Positions 7,828 through 16,806 are shown, numbered from the stretch's first letter. The stretch is DNA of 64,000 bases from Pleionea sp. CnH1-48 (GCF_024124665.1 NZ_JAMXSB010000001.1:310001-374000), one strand, 5' to 3'. A program made the numbers and translations. The notes: generated by a model not told the origin, from the letters alone.

Positions 7828-10800
7828 ACGTGTTATAACGTCTTTGAGATTGTACGATCATGCCAAGTAAAAACATCAAAAGAGATAAAATAGCAACAGT
7901 GATTAAACGCCAATTTAAAATATCATCAATCTCTGACGCTTCAACTTTCTCAAGTTTTTGCCCAGTTATTTGCTCGACACTCGCCTCAGAAGCATTGGCC
8001 TCTTCTGTTTCTGCAGATTGCTCTGCAAACATATCTTGACTCATGTTAAGACCAAATCCCTTCCCTTGCTCTATGACATAATCTTGAAGCTTTTCGTTAT
8101 CGACAAAAAGATCATACTTTTCTACCAGTTCAGCAAAGCGCTCAATCAATTCTTTGCGAACTTCATCGCTGGCTTGCCAATACTCTTTGCGATTAGCTTC
8201 TAACATACGCTCGATCATTTGAGCCTGTGCGCCAGGATTAACCTGCTCGAACCACTCATTAAGCTTCAGATCATGTTTATCTTTGATATACACATCATAA
8301 AACTCTTTCCATTGATCAGAACGTACCAGATTAGGATCGACAACTTGCCAGCCCCAGAAGTTAGAAACACGAGAAGACAAAGCAACAGCGCCGCTGTAAC
8401 CTTCTTTTTGCATTTCTTCAATCCAACGCTTATGAAATACTCGAGTTCTTAATTCTTTTGCCAAGAAGCGATCGGCTGACTCCATCTTGGCATTGGTCGC
8501 ATTACGCAAGTTAGAAATTTTCATTTCTGGACTTTTACCATCGATATTACGAACTGCCAAAGCCAATGCGCCAAAGTACTCAAAAGGGTCATCAGAACTT
8601 AACATGCCATAGACATTGGATGAACGCGAGAACATGGCCACATCAGTACCTGATAGCTGTTTGGCGTAAAGCTCCGTATTGTCTCCCTGCTCACCCCAAC
8701 GCGATGGGTCCGCACCATAAGCAAAGCCCATGTTAGATAAATAATTATCAGCAATTTTTTTATCGGTTTCCCAGCTATCAGAAGCAAATACTGGCCCATC
8801 AACCCCTGAGCCGTACTGACCGGATTCGTTAGAGAAAATACGCACACTCGATAAGTACTCGGCCTCTTGTTCTTCTATCCCTTCGGCGATCAGCTCCCGT
8901 TTAACACGCTGAGAGTTTTTCCATACCGAATTATTCTCTTCTTTCAATTCAGCAATTTGCTTAATGGCTTTTGCCAGTCGCTGCATAACATTAGGGAAAG
9001 CATCACGGTACAAACCGGTTGCAGATAGTACGACATCCACTCGTGGTCTTTTTAATTCACCAGCAGGAATAATTTCGGTACCAATCACGCGACCATCTGG
9101 ACTCCACTTAGGTTTAACCCCCAAAGCATAAAGCGCCTGGCTTTCTAACACACCGTAATGGCGCATCGCTTCAATAGACCATAATGAAAAAGCTAACTTG
9201 TCAGGATACTGACCATGCTTTTTGTAATAATCATTGATAACATCTGTGACCAGACTTTTGCCCTGCTCATAAGCAGCTTTGGTAGGTAGTCTTGAAGGAT
9301 CAAAACCATAAAGATTAGTGCCACTAGGTAATGATTCAGGATGTCGTACCGGATCTCCACCGGTTTTAACAGGAATATAACGTCCTGATAAAGCATCCAC
9401 CAACGAATCTAATTCTTTAATCCCTTTAAGGTTGGTGTAGTACTCTTTGGCGCGTTCTATATGTTCTTTAAGAGCCTCACTCATAGAGTCAGGCAGAGCT
9501 TTTGTGGGTTTAGCGACGACATAGTCACGTACCGTTTTAAAGCCCGCGGTGTCTTCGATCGCTTCTGAGCGACTATGTAACGACGAGCCTTCATGAGTAT
9601 GAGTATCAGGTCCATGAGAATGGTCATCACCACCATCATCATGATGGTGATCAGAGCCGTCACTGTGGTCATGGTGACCTGCCTGATACATTTCATTCTC
9701 AAAATCAGAGACTTCTTTCATAAAGTCTTTACCTAACATTTGAGTCACGGTTGAGATCAATAGCTTTTGTTCCGAAAGCTCACCAAAGGTATGTAAACCT
9801 AAGGGTTGAAGCTGTGTCGCTAACTCTTCCATATAATTATGCAACTCTTCGAGAAACAGCTCAAACTCCTGTTTGATACGCTGATCTTCCCAACCCAGGT
9901 CCTTGCAGATATTTGACTTCATGCAATGCTCAGTGATCTGAGCGGCAGTGCGCTCTTTAACGCCGCCCTCATCCAAAGCTTTGTACTGGTGCATCAGTTC
10001 GTGGATATCAGCAATATCGCCCTGTAAGCCCGCACTAGCGAATGGAGGTGTCAAATGGCTGATCACAACCGCACTACCACGACGCTTGGTTTGCATGGCT
10101 TCACCCACATCATCGATAATGAATGGATAAATAACTGGCGTAGTGCCAACCGCTAAACTGCCGTCATCATAGCGTGATAGACCACGTTCTTTACCCGCAA
10201 GATATTCTTGCGAGCCGTGAGTACCTAGGTGAACAATTGCATCGCTGCCCCAATAAGCTCTGGCATAATAATAAGCAGCCAAATAAAAATGATTCATGGG
10301 CACAGTGCCTTTATGATACAAGAGCACATCCTGACCCTTATTATCCGCTCGTGGTGGTTGACGCATAACAAGCATACTTCCATTACGAATACGAGGAATC
10401 ACAAAGTGAGGCTTTGACTGGTGCTGTACTACCATAAAGTTATCTTCTGCTTTGCCCCAGTGCTTATTGATAGGAGCACGAACTTCTTCTGGCAATGTAT
10501 TAAACCAACTTAAGTATTCTGCAACGGGCATAAGCTCAGCCAAATCGTCTTCAACTAACTTATCCAGTTCATAGTTTCGATAGAATGGCGTTAGAATACG
10601 ATCAATGCGCGATGTAAAATATTCGTCCTGAACAGCTTCAACCTGATAACCTTCTTTGTTGAGTCGACGGCTGATGGAGGCCAGGCTTTCTGGCACATTC
10701 ATAAACGAAGCCCCAGCATCTCTATCACCCCACACCATCACCGTCATCTTTTTATTAGCATTAGACTTATAACGTAAATTCGCGAGCTTCAATGAACGTT

Positions 10801-11857
10801 CAATCATATAATCTAACTGATAGTCGATCATTTTGCTCTGCCCTGTTTTTGCATCGATAGCAGCAACAATAATAGGACCGATGACGCCAGACGTTTCTGG
10901 CAGCACGAAAACGAAAGGCGTCATACCCGGAGAAATGCCCTGCGAGCTTTCTTCCCACTCTGTTTGTTCACCATCATAGTAAGTTAACGCCTGGACAACA
11001 GGTACACCCCAGCGCTCGAATTCTTTTTTGCGTTTGTTTGCCCAATGGATGGCGCGGAAATTAATAATCAAGTCGACTTGAGTTTTTCCATCAACCTGCA
11101 AAAGATGAGAATAATCTCCAGAACGAGGACTCAGCTCAAAATAAAAAGGAATAGCAATACTGCCTTTATCTTCCAGACGTTGAATGGTCTCGTTAACCAG
11201 TCCCATCTGTTCTGATTCGAGTAATGCCCGTTGGAATAAGATGGCAACCTTCGGGTGGTCACCAGCAATGCCATCTAATCGTCGCTGCTGCTGATACTCA
11301 GCCAATGACTTAGAGACTCGCTGAGGTAACGAAGGATGATAGATCCCTGCTTTAGGGAAAATAATCGGCTCGGCAACTTCTTTAGGAGTGCGAGAAAAAA
11401 CGTTTTTCTGGAAATAAGCCGTCAAACGTTCAAAGTTCTCTTTGCCACCATTAATGTAGTAATCTCTTACTCGTTGAGCCTGCTCTGATGTTAATCCTTG
11501 AAACAACCCAGTCTCTTGCCAAGGATGCATTAGCATCATCTTAGCTTTAACAGATGCTAACTTTCCAATGTACTTAGCATAAGTTCGTTTCGACTCTCGC
11601 TTCGATACACTGTCAAAAATAACCATGTCGTATTTTGAGAACATGGCATTAAGATCAGCGACATCCTTCAGCGATGCTTCAGACTTGGCTTCAACACCCA
11701 GATGATGAACTTTTGCAACACTTTTCAGTGCCGTCACCTTGGCTTTATTTGAGTGAGCAGCACTAACCAATAGAACTTTCTTGCTATGCGCATGAAGATC
11801 TAAACTAATAAACAAACTGGCCACTATCGCAATTAGGGCCAACCATCGAGAATTCAT
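7826..11857 (-). CDS. Membrane-anchored periplasmic CobN-like chelatase (HmuS type)
   Basis: This 1343-residue protein belongs to the CobN/magnesium-chelatase H-subunit family, shown by VIHLGTHGSQEYLAGKERGL, SGRYIPVKTGGDPVRHPESLP and LYGFDPSRLPTKAAYEQGK. Unlike biosynthetic CobN it has a signal peptide (residues 1-23, ending LDLHA) and one C-terminal membrane helix (about 1315-1335), so it should face the periplasm from the inner membrane. A His/Asp-rich insert near residues 725-754 (HDHSDGSDHHHDD...HSHG) looks like a metal-binding loop. It lies in an operon with a TonB-dependent receptor, an ExbB-like channel and a DUF2149 protein, and lacks CobS/CobT partners. HmuS-type relatives in anaerobes are reported to remove metal from heme; that role here is inferred. 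Databases will probably call it cobaltochelatase subunit CobN. Confidence 0.85.
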   Translation of the reverse strand: MNSRWLALIAIVASLFISLDLHAHSKKVLLVSAAHSNKAKVTALKSVAKVHHLGVEAKSEASLKDVADLNAMFSKYDMVIFDSVSKRESKRTYAKYIGKLASVKAKMMLMHPWQETGLFQGLTSEQAQRVRDYYINGGKENFERLTAYFQKNVFSRTPKEVAEPIIFPKAGIYHPSLPQRVSKSLAEYQQQRRLDGIAGDHPKVAILFQRALLESEQMGLVNETIQRLEDKGSIAIPFYFELSPRSGDYSHLLQVDGKTQVDLIINFRAIHWANKRKKEFERWGVPVVQALTYYDGEQTEWEESSQGISPGMTPFVFVLPETSGVIGPIIVAAIDAKTGQSKMIDYQLDYMIERSLKLANLRYKSNANKKMTVMVWGDRDAGASFMNVPESLASISRRLNKEGYQVEAVQDEYFTSRIDRILTPFYRNYELDKLVEDDLAELMPVAEYLSWFNTLPEEVRAPINKHWGKAEDNFMVVQHQSKPHFVIPRIRNGSMLVMRQPPRADNKGQDVLLYHKGTVPMNHFYLAAYYYARAYWGSDAIVHLGTHGSQEYLAGKERGLSRYDDGSLAVGTTPVIYPFIIDDVGEAMQTKRRGSAVVISHLTPPFASAGLQGDIADIHELMHQYKALDEGGVKERTAAQITEHCMKSNICKDLGWEDQRIKQEFELFLEELHNYMEELATQLQPLGLHTFGELSEQKLLISTVTQMLGKDFMKEVSDFENEMYQAGHHDHSDGSDHHHDDGGDDHSHGPDTHTHEGSSLHSRSEAIEDTAGFKTVRDYVVAKPTKALPDSMSEALKEHIERAKEYYTNLKGIKELDSLVDALSGRYIPVKTGGDPVRHPESLPSGTNLYGFDPSRLPTKAAYEQGKSLVTDVINDYYKKHGQYPDKLAFSLWSIEAMRHYGVLESQALYALGVKPKWSPDGRVIGTEIIPAGELKRPRVDVVLSATGLYRDAFPNVMQRLAKAIKQIAELKEENNSVWKNSQRVKRELIAEGIEEQEAEYLSSVRIFSNESGQYGSGVDGPVFASDSWETDKKIADNYLSNMGFAYGADPSRWGEQGDNTELYAKQLSGTDVAMFSRSSNVYGMLSSDDPFEYFGALALAVRNIDGKSPEMKISNLRNATNAKMESADRFLAKELRTRVFHKRWIEEMQKEGYSGAVALSSRVSNFWGWQVVDPNLVRSDQWKEFYDVYIKDKHDLKLNEWFEQVNPGAQAQMIERMLEANRKEYWQASDEVRKELIERFAELVEKYDLFVDNEKLQDYVIEQGKGFGLNMSQDMFAEQSAETEEANASEASVEQITGQKLEKVEASEIDDILNWRLITVAILSLLMFLLGMIVQSQRRYNT

Positions 11858-11884
11858 AACATTTCTCCACTAACACATAACAAA

Positions 11885-12208
11885 TTATTGGCTTTGTTCT
11901 TTCTTTTCTGGCACATAGACAATGGAGCCGTCGGCCATCTTGTAAGCAATGCCTGCTTTAACACCTTCACCTGAACCAATCTTGCCTTCGCTTTTGTATT
12001 TTTCGATTTTCTTGCCTTCTTTGACAATCAACTCCATATTTGGCTGGCCAGCGTTTTTAATCACGGTGACGTTTTCTTCCAAAAAAGGATTCATTGGATT
12101 TTGAGCAATCGCAATGAGCAAAGCCGCAATAAGAACCAGAAATACATCAACCAGATTAACTACCGACAAGGCAGGATTGATGGATTCATCTTCATCAAGC
12201 AGCCTCAT
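11885..12208 (-). CDS. DUF2149 protein, ExbD-like partner
   Basis: The 107-residue protein has one N-terminal membrane helix (NLVDVFLVLIAALLIAIA, about residues 18-36) containing an aspartate near its start, much as ExbD and TolR carry their proton-carrying aspartate, then a short periplasmic domain ending in a charged tail. It matches the DUF2149 pattern, a family usually encoded next to ExbB-like channels and CobN-like proteins. Its start overlaps the end of the ExbB-like gene by 14 bases, so the two are translationally coupled. It probably forms the stator/linker of a proton-driven complex serving the CobN-like chelatase. Confidence 0.8.
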   Translation of the reverse strand: MRLLDEDESINPALSVVNLVDVFLVLIAALLIAIAQNPMNPFLEENVTVIKNAGQPNMELIVKEGKKIEKYKSEGKIGSGEGVKAGIAYKMADGSIVYVPEKKEQSQ

Positions 12209-12779
12209 GGATATCTACCTTTTTCTGTGTTCTATCTTGCTGTGACTTGAGGTGACTTATTAACACCAGTTCTGAAGCCAACCATCGTTTTTTAACGCTA
12301 GCGATCCAGAAAGTAATAGACGCAATCACCAAACCAAATATAACGGCTGAGAAGGCTACGATTAAATTCTCACTGATACCTTGTATGTTTCCATCAGCTA
12401 AACTTTTTAAGGCAGGTCCCATCGGAACCATGGTCGCAATCAGACCTAACATAGGGGCAAGACGACTCACATTACGTACCCCTTCCATTTCTTTTAGTGC
12501 AGCGACATCAAGTTCATCCTGACTAAGTTCTGGCTGAGCTTTGGTCATAGCTAGCAAAGGATGGCCACGTAATAGAGATTCAGGAAGCTCTGCAAGGTCG
12601 TTGTGCGACGAGAGTTTTGCTACCCGTGGACGAGCAGCACGGCGTTGTAAAGTTTGAAAAAAACACACGCCACTAACATAAAGGGAATACCCCATCAAAA
12701 TAACGAGTAAAATGAGAACTGGCGCCAAAAACAGATCAGTTAACTCATACATTAATTGTTCTAACAGCTGAATATTCAT
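12195..12779 (-). CDS. MotA/TolQ/ExbB-family proton channel subunit
   Basis: The 194-residue protein has an N-terminal membrane helix (LFLAPVLILLVILMGYSLYVS), a cytoplasmic segment, then the family core RLAPMLGLIATMVPMGPALKSLADG followed by NLIVAFSAVIFGLVIASITFWIA, which supplies the last two helices. The threonine in GLIATMVP sits where ExbB and TolQ have a pore threonine. It is the second gene of the heme-type operon, preceding and overlapping the DUF2149 gene. It probably uses proton motive force to energise the CobN-like protein, the TonB-dependent receptor, or both. No tonB gene is found nearby. Confidence 0.85.
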   Translation of the reverse strand: MNIQLLEQLMYELTDLFLAPVLILLVILMGYSLYVSGVCFFQTLQRRAARPRVAKLSSHNDLAELPESLLRGHPLLAMTKAQPELSQDELDVAALKEMEGVRNVSRLAPMLGLIATMVPMGPALKSLADGNIQGISENLIVAFSAVIFGLVIASITFWIASVKKRWLASELVLISHLKSQQDRTQKKVDIHEAA

Positions 12780-12795
12780 TGTGCCTCACACCTGA

Positions 12796-12816
12796 AACCC
12801 GGCACTCGGCCGGGTT
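12796..12816 (-). promoter_or_regulatory. Intercistronic GC-rich hairpin
   Basis: AACCCGGC (12796-12803) pairs with GCCGGGTT (12809-12816) around ACTCG, between the receptor stop and the ExbB-like start. There is no T-run, so it looks like an mRNA-stabilising or attenuating structure that could raise receptor expression relative to the downstream genes. Confidence 0.5.
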
Positions 12817-12857
12817 GCTTTATCAAAATAAATTAAAAGAGTGGTTCCCACTCAAGA

Positions 12858-15047
12858 TTAAAACTCGTAACTAAAGCCAACACGATACTCAATGCCTGCT
12901 TCTTGGCGGCGGGCTATCGTATCGCTATCAGATGCATTCACCCCTTGCAGACTGCTCCAACGCGCATACTGTCGATTAAAGAGGTTGAATATACCCAGTT
13001 GAACTTTTGCTTTTTTATTGATCTGGTAATGACCAAAAACATCAAACAGTGCATAACTGTTATTGGTTACTTTAGTCGGTGCAGAAACCGCATCTTTCTT
13101 ATTGACCAAAGTCATCACCGCTTCCATACCCCAGTCGCCAGACTCATTATCAAAGCCAACGCCAGAAACGATAGTCAAAGGCTCAATGCTATCTAACGGT
13201 ACATCCGCTACGCTGTCTGTTCCGCTGGCATAAGCTAATGACTGACGTAAACGCCACTGTTCATTAAAGTTCCAGATTAAGTTAGCTTCTAAACCTTTGA
13301 TTCTTACGCGACCAATATTGCTATCCTGGAATAAGCTGATACCGTTACTTTGACCAATAAACTGAGTCGAAATGAAATCTTCGTAGTTGTTTTCGAAGAT
13401 GCTCATGCTCAGGTAGCCCTGACTTAAGTTTGATTTAAAGCCTAACTCAACGCCTTCGCTGGTTTCTGGTTTTAGATCAGGATTAGGTACGATTGCATAC
13501 CCATGGCCAAGATTCACAAAAGATTGATTGGCTTCATCAAAGTTTGGAGCACGGAAGCCTTCGGCATACTGTAAGAAGAATGAGGTCTGGTTGTTTAACT
13601 CATAAATGACTCCCAGATTCGTCGACACCTCACTTTCGTCAAACGACTCGACAGGGAAACCGAAATTGGCCTGTAAGTTGGCCGTATCAGCATCCATCTT
13701 GTAGTTGTCGTAACGAACACCTGGAATAACCGTAAACCCAGAATCACCTAACACCATTTCGTCCTGCCAGAATACGCCAATGCGTGTGGTGTCTGTGTCT
13801 GGGAAAGTCTTGTTTGGAAAAGATTCTGGCGGTGCAAATGGGTAAGAACGAATATCACAGACCGTCGTATTGGTCATGTTATCGGTGTCACAACGATGAC
13901 GTGGACGTTCGGTATCGAACGACTCATAACTAAAACCATAAACCATAGAGTGCTTAACACTTCCAGAGTCGATGGTTTTAAGTAAGTTAGCACTAATGCC
14001 AATAATATCTTGATTAAACTCGAAGTCTGTTACGCGCGATGCCGGAGTACCAAACGGAGCGAATGGGAATGAAAAACTGAGGCGATCTTGTTCTGTATGC
14101 TGCAAACCATCAATGGTTTGAGTATAAAAACGAGCCGACATGGTGTCCGCAAAGGCTGAATCAGCCTGCCAGTCATACTCAACACTAAAACGCACACGCT
14201 CATTGTCGTCCATACCCGTAGACGCAGTCACAGAGCTGCTTAAATCTGTTAACAGATTGTAATCAATTGAATCTTCGAAGTAGTCTACGACAAAACCCAA
14301 CTTATGAGTTTCATTAGGAGCATAAACGAGTTTAAATAAAGCACTTGTTGAATCGCCATCTGTTGGATTCAACTGAGCCGTGCCACCTTCAATGTCTTTT
14401 TCTTTAAACGTTCGGCCAGTGATCTTAGCAAGATAACTCCAGTCGCCACTAGCACCTGCCGCAGTAACACCTAAATTAATTTGTTCATCCGCGCTGGCAG
14501 CACCAACATCAAGACGAAGATAAGTGTCATCTTTATTATCCAGATACTCGACTGGATCTTTGGTATTTAACAGAACAACACCACCTAATGCATCAGCACC
14601 ATATAAAGCCGATGCTGGACCGCGAATAATCTCTGCACTGCTTAAATCGCTAACATCAACCAAGTCACTACCGTAAGCACTTGGGCCTGCAAAATAGATA
14701 TCACGGCTACGAACTCCATCGACCAGCATCAGTACTCGGTTACCGCCAATACCACGAATATTAAAACCAGTGTTACCGCCACGAGCAGAAGAAGACAACG
14801 TAATACCTGGTTGGTAACGCACTAGGTCGTCCAGATCATTTGCCAGTTCTTTTTCTAGCTGTTGGCCATCGATCACAGTTACGGTTGCAGCAACGTCCTC
14901 AGCTGCGCGTTCTAAGCGTGTTGCAGTAACGGTGACTACACCATCGGAGTCTTTCTTTGCTTTATCATCTTCGGCATACGCCTGACTGACCAGAACGCCC
15001 TGTACAGCCAAACTAACAAGCGTTAACGCGAACAATTTTGATGTCAT
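12858..15047 (-). CDS. TonB-dependent outer-membrane receptor, heme type
   Basis: The 729-residue protein has a signal peptide (ending VSQAYA at residue 25), a TonB-box-like segment (GVVTVTATRLER), a plug with NIRGIGGNRVLMLVDGVR and IIRGPASALYGADALGG (about residues 45-160), and a beta-barrel ending in aromatic F (VGFSYEF). Near residue 495 it has FRAP and about 20 residues later NPDL, with a histidine between (GHGY). FRAP...NPNL with an intervening His is the signature of heme and hemoglobin receptors. A Fur box overlaps its promoter and a CobN-like chelatase lies downstream. Heme or another metallated tetrapyrrole is therefore the likely ligand; a BtuB-like cobalamin role is the main alternative. 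Confidence 0.88.
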   Translation of the reverse strand: MTSKLFALTLVSLAVQGVLVSQAYAEDDKAKKDSDGVVTVTATRLERAAEDVAATVTVIDGQQLEKELANDLDDLVRYQPGITLSSSARGGNTGFNIRGIGGNRVLMLVDGVRSRDIYFAGPSAYGSDLVDVSDLSSAEIIRGPASALYGADALGGVVLLNTKDPVEYLDNKDDTYLRLDVGAASADEQINLGVTAAGASGDWSYLAKITGRTFKEKDIEGGTAQLNPTDGDSTSALFKLVYAPNETHKLGFVVDYFEDSIDYNLLTDLSSSVTASTGMDDNERVRFSVEYDWQADSAFADTMSARFYTQTIDGLQHTEQDRLSFSFPFAPFGTPASRVTDFEFNQDIIGISANLLKTIDSGSVKHSMVYGFSYESFDTERPRHRCDTDNMTNTTVCDIRSYPFAPPESFPNKTFPDTDTTRIGVFWQDEMVLGDSGFTVIPGVRYDNYKMDADTANLQANFGFPVESFDESEVSTNLGVIYELNNQTSFFLQYAEGFRAPNFDEANQSFVNLGHGYAIVPNPDLKPETSEGVELGFKSNLSQGYLSMSIFENNYEDFISTQFIGQSNGISLFQDSNIGRVRIKGLEANLIWNFNEQWRLRQSLAYASGTDSVADVPLDSIEPLTIVSGVGFDNESGDWGMEAVMTLVNKKDAVSAPTKVTNNSYALFDVFGHYQINKKAKVQLGIFNLFNRQYARWSSLQGVNASDSDTIARRQEAGIEYRVGFSYEF

Positions 15048-15087
15048 CTTCTTTCCCCAGAAAACATGAACTCTATAAATTTCATGC

Positions 15088-15118
15088 GAATGATAATGAT
15101 TCTTATTTTTATTATCAA
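15088..15118 (-). promoter_or_regulatory. Fur box over the receptor promoter
   Basis: TGATAATGATTCTTA within 15088-15106 matches the 7-1-7 Fur consensus in most positions. On the minus strand, TTGATA (15113-15118) and TATCAT (15090-15095) are spaced by 17 bases, and the -10 lies inside the Fur box. Iron-replete repression of the receptor operon follows from this layout. The start codon is about 43 bases from the -10, with GGGGAAAG as ribosome-binding site. Confidence 0.82.
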
Positions 15119-15435
15119 GTATTGATTTTGGAGATACAATGTAGCATTTTCACTATCCTCTTGAATTTCCTAGAGAAATTTAACAAACCGCCAACGCTTC
15201 CATGCAGCATCCTCTACTCTAGATGTCACTAGACACTCAAATTTCCGTAATCCATCCTCAACGATTTTAACGGTGCCATCAGAGCCAAAGACAAAAAAGT
15301 GGAAAATTTTCTGACACTTTAGATCAACTTTTAACCACTCCCTGTTACTCAATAAATAAGAAGGCAGCAACGAAAAACAACGTAGCGCCAACGTATTTAA
15401 ACGCAACGAAAGTTCTCAGATAACAGGTGAACGCT
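15119..15435 (+). other. Divergent intergenic region before the second chaperone
   Basis: This gap separates the Fur-controlled receptor promoter from the second chaperone gene and must hold the promoter of the latter. I find no convincing -35/-10 pair and no operator. It shares no clear motif with the region upstream of the first chaperone, apart from a weak ACG-n-AAAGT-nn-TC resemblance. A minus-strand frame of 78 codons here has no supporting features. Confidence 0.4.
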
Positions 15436-15915
15436 ATGAATAGAGTTGAACAGATTGATTTGATATTAACCGAGCTAGGGCCTGCAATTGATGCCAGTTA
15501 TATTGTTAAACACGACGAATCCAACTGGAGTATCGTATCGTCAGACAATTTAATTATCGATATTTTTTATGCGCCAGAGCAACACAAACTTACTTTACAG
15601 TGTGATCTGGATAAAGCACTCCCCCAGTCTCCAGAACTCTACAAAATGCTATTGACTTATAACTGCTTATGGCAAGAAACAGGTGGCTTACGAGTTGCTT
15701 TAAACAGTGATAATAGTCTAGTTCAAATCTTCGATCTCTTTATAGAAGAACTATCACTCCCGGATCTTATAACGATTACTCAAAACTTTTTGGAACGTGC
15801 CAATGTCTGGAAAGAAGTCATAGAAGATGCAGATCTGTCTCAATTTGATAATGAGCAACATCAAGTCCCAAAAGCTTCTTATTCAAACTTTCAAAACTTG
15901 AACCAACTGGCATAA
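15436..15915 (+). CDS. CesT-family type III secretion chaperone
   Basis: The 159-residue acidic protein shows the hallmark of CesT chaperones: after strands WSIVSSDNLIIDIFYAP and HKLTLQCDLDKA it has YKMLLTYNCLWQETGGLRVALNSD (residues 69-92), equivalent to the family's LLxxNxLWQxTGG..LAL pattern, followed by a last strand LVQIFDLFIEEL and helix LITITQNFLERANVWKEVIE. Such proteins dimerise in the cytoplasm and hold one effector secretion-competent. The ATG at 15436 is preferred over GTG at 15427 because AGGTGA lies eight bases ahead of it. The putative effector gene begins 30 bases downstream. Confidence 0.82.
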   Translation: MNRVEQIDLILTELGPAIDASYIVKHDESNWSIVSSDNLIIDIFYAPEQHKLTLQCDLDKALPQSPELYKMLLTYNCLWQETGGLRVALNSDNSLVQIFDLFIEELSLPDLITITQNFLERANVWKEVIEDADLSQFDNEQHQVPKASYSNFQNLNQLA

Positions 15916-15945
15916 AACGAATTTATTATTAACGAGGTACTCATC

Positions 15946-16806
15946 ATGCAAATTAGTATCAATCCCCAAACATTTACCAGAGAAAATTTGAACGAACTAG
16001 CGAAAGTTCAGGACGAACACCAAATTAGAGGAAGAAGCTCTCGCAATCCGTTTTCAAACAATACAACAGTATTATTCAGTCGTGACAAAATTGACAGAAA
16101 AGATGTCAAGAAACAGGGTCAGAGTAGCATTGGCACAAGTTTCCAAAAGCGACAAGAAACTTTCGATAAAGCCAGAACCGATTTAAAGTCATCACTAATA
16201 AAACTGTGCAATCATAACTCAACTAAAGAGAGCAAGATAAATACGCTGTTTAGTAATATATTACAAACAAAAGATAATACCTATGGAACTGAACATACTG
16301 GCATAGTGAAAGGTTCTCATATTAAACAGGCAAAAGACATCATAGATGGCCTTGATGAACCTGAGATTAGTCAATTAAACAGTGTCAGCTTAGAAGATGA
16401 ACCTCAAGAACAACCTCAGGAAGTAGAGCGTCTGTTGCCGGGATTAACAGTGCCTAAGCCTAATCATGAGGCCTGGAACTACGGAAAAGATGAAGAAGGG
16501 GAACGTCGTTATAACGAAATTAGTCGAATTGTAAGACAATTGGAAGGACTAAAAACCTACCAGAACGACAACTGCGAGTTTCAGGAAAACTCTGACTATG
16601 AGTACAAACCTAAAACAGGCGGAGTAAGTTCTGATTACCATTCGGCAGGTCATCAAAAACGAAAGGAGATATTCTTGCAAGCAAAAGCAGCAGGATATGA
16701 CTTAAGTAACAAAGAAGTTTGCAAACGTCTTGATAATATTGTCAGTGCAGTAGTTTCGTCAGAGTACGAGTCGTTTATGACATCACGTCAAACATTCTTA
16801 CGCTAA
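15946..16806 (+). CDS. Putative type III secreted effector, unknown activity
   Basis: The 286-residue hydrophilic protein begins MQISINPQTFTRENLNELAK, rich in Ser, Thr, Asn, Gln and Ile as type III signals are, and lacks a Sec signal or membrane helix. Residues about 25-110 are basic and helical and may be the chaperone-binding region. A proline/glutamate-rich linker (DEPQEQPQEVERLLPG) follows near 145-160. The C-terminal part (175-286) contains HEAWNYGKDEEGERRYNEISRI and a HSAGHQKRKEIF segment, but I recognise no enzyme motif. It follows a CesT-type chaperone gene in the usual effector position, with GAGGT eight bases before ATG, and is closed by a terminator. Effector status is inferred from this arrangement. 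Confidence 0.65.
   Translation: MQISINPQTFTRENLNELAKVQDEHQIRGRSSRNPFSNNTTVLFSRDKIDRKDVKKQGQSSIGTSFQKRQETFDKARTDLKSSLIKLCNHNSTKESKINTLFSNILQTKDNTYGTEHTGIVKGSHIKQAKDIIDGLDEPEISQLNSVSLEDEPQEQPQEVERLLPGLTVPKPNHEAWNYGKDEEGERRYNEISRIVRQLEGLKTYQNDNCEFQENSDYEYKPKTGGVSSDYHSAGHQKRKEIFLQAKAAGYDLSNKEVCKRLDNIVSAVVSSEYESFMTSRQTFLR

Noticed and set aside
7826-11857. Cobalamin-biosynthesis cobaltochelatase
   Set aside because: Signal peptide, C-terminal anchor, absence of CobS/CobT and the receptor/ExbB context argue for a transport-linked chelatase instead.
7617-15435. Shared promoter motif upstream of the two chaperone genes
   Set aside because: Only a weak ACG-n-AAAGT-nn-TC resemblance; no HrpL-type box or other known type III regulator site could be identified.
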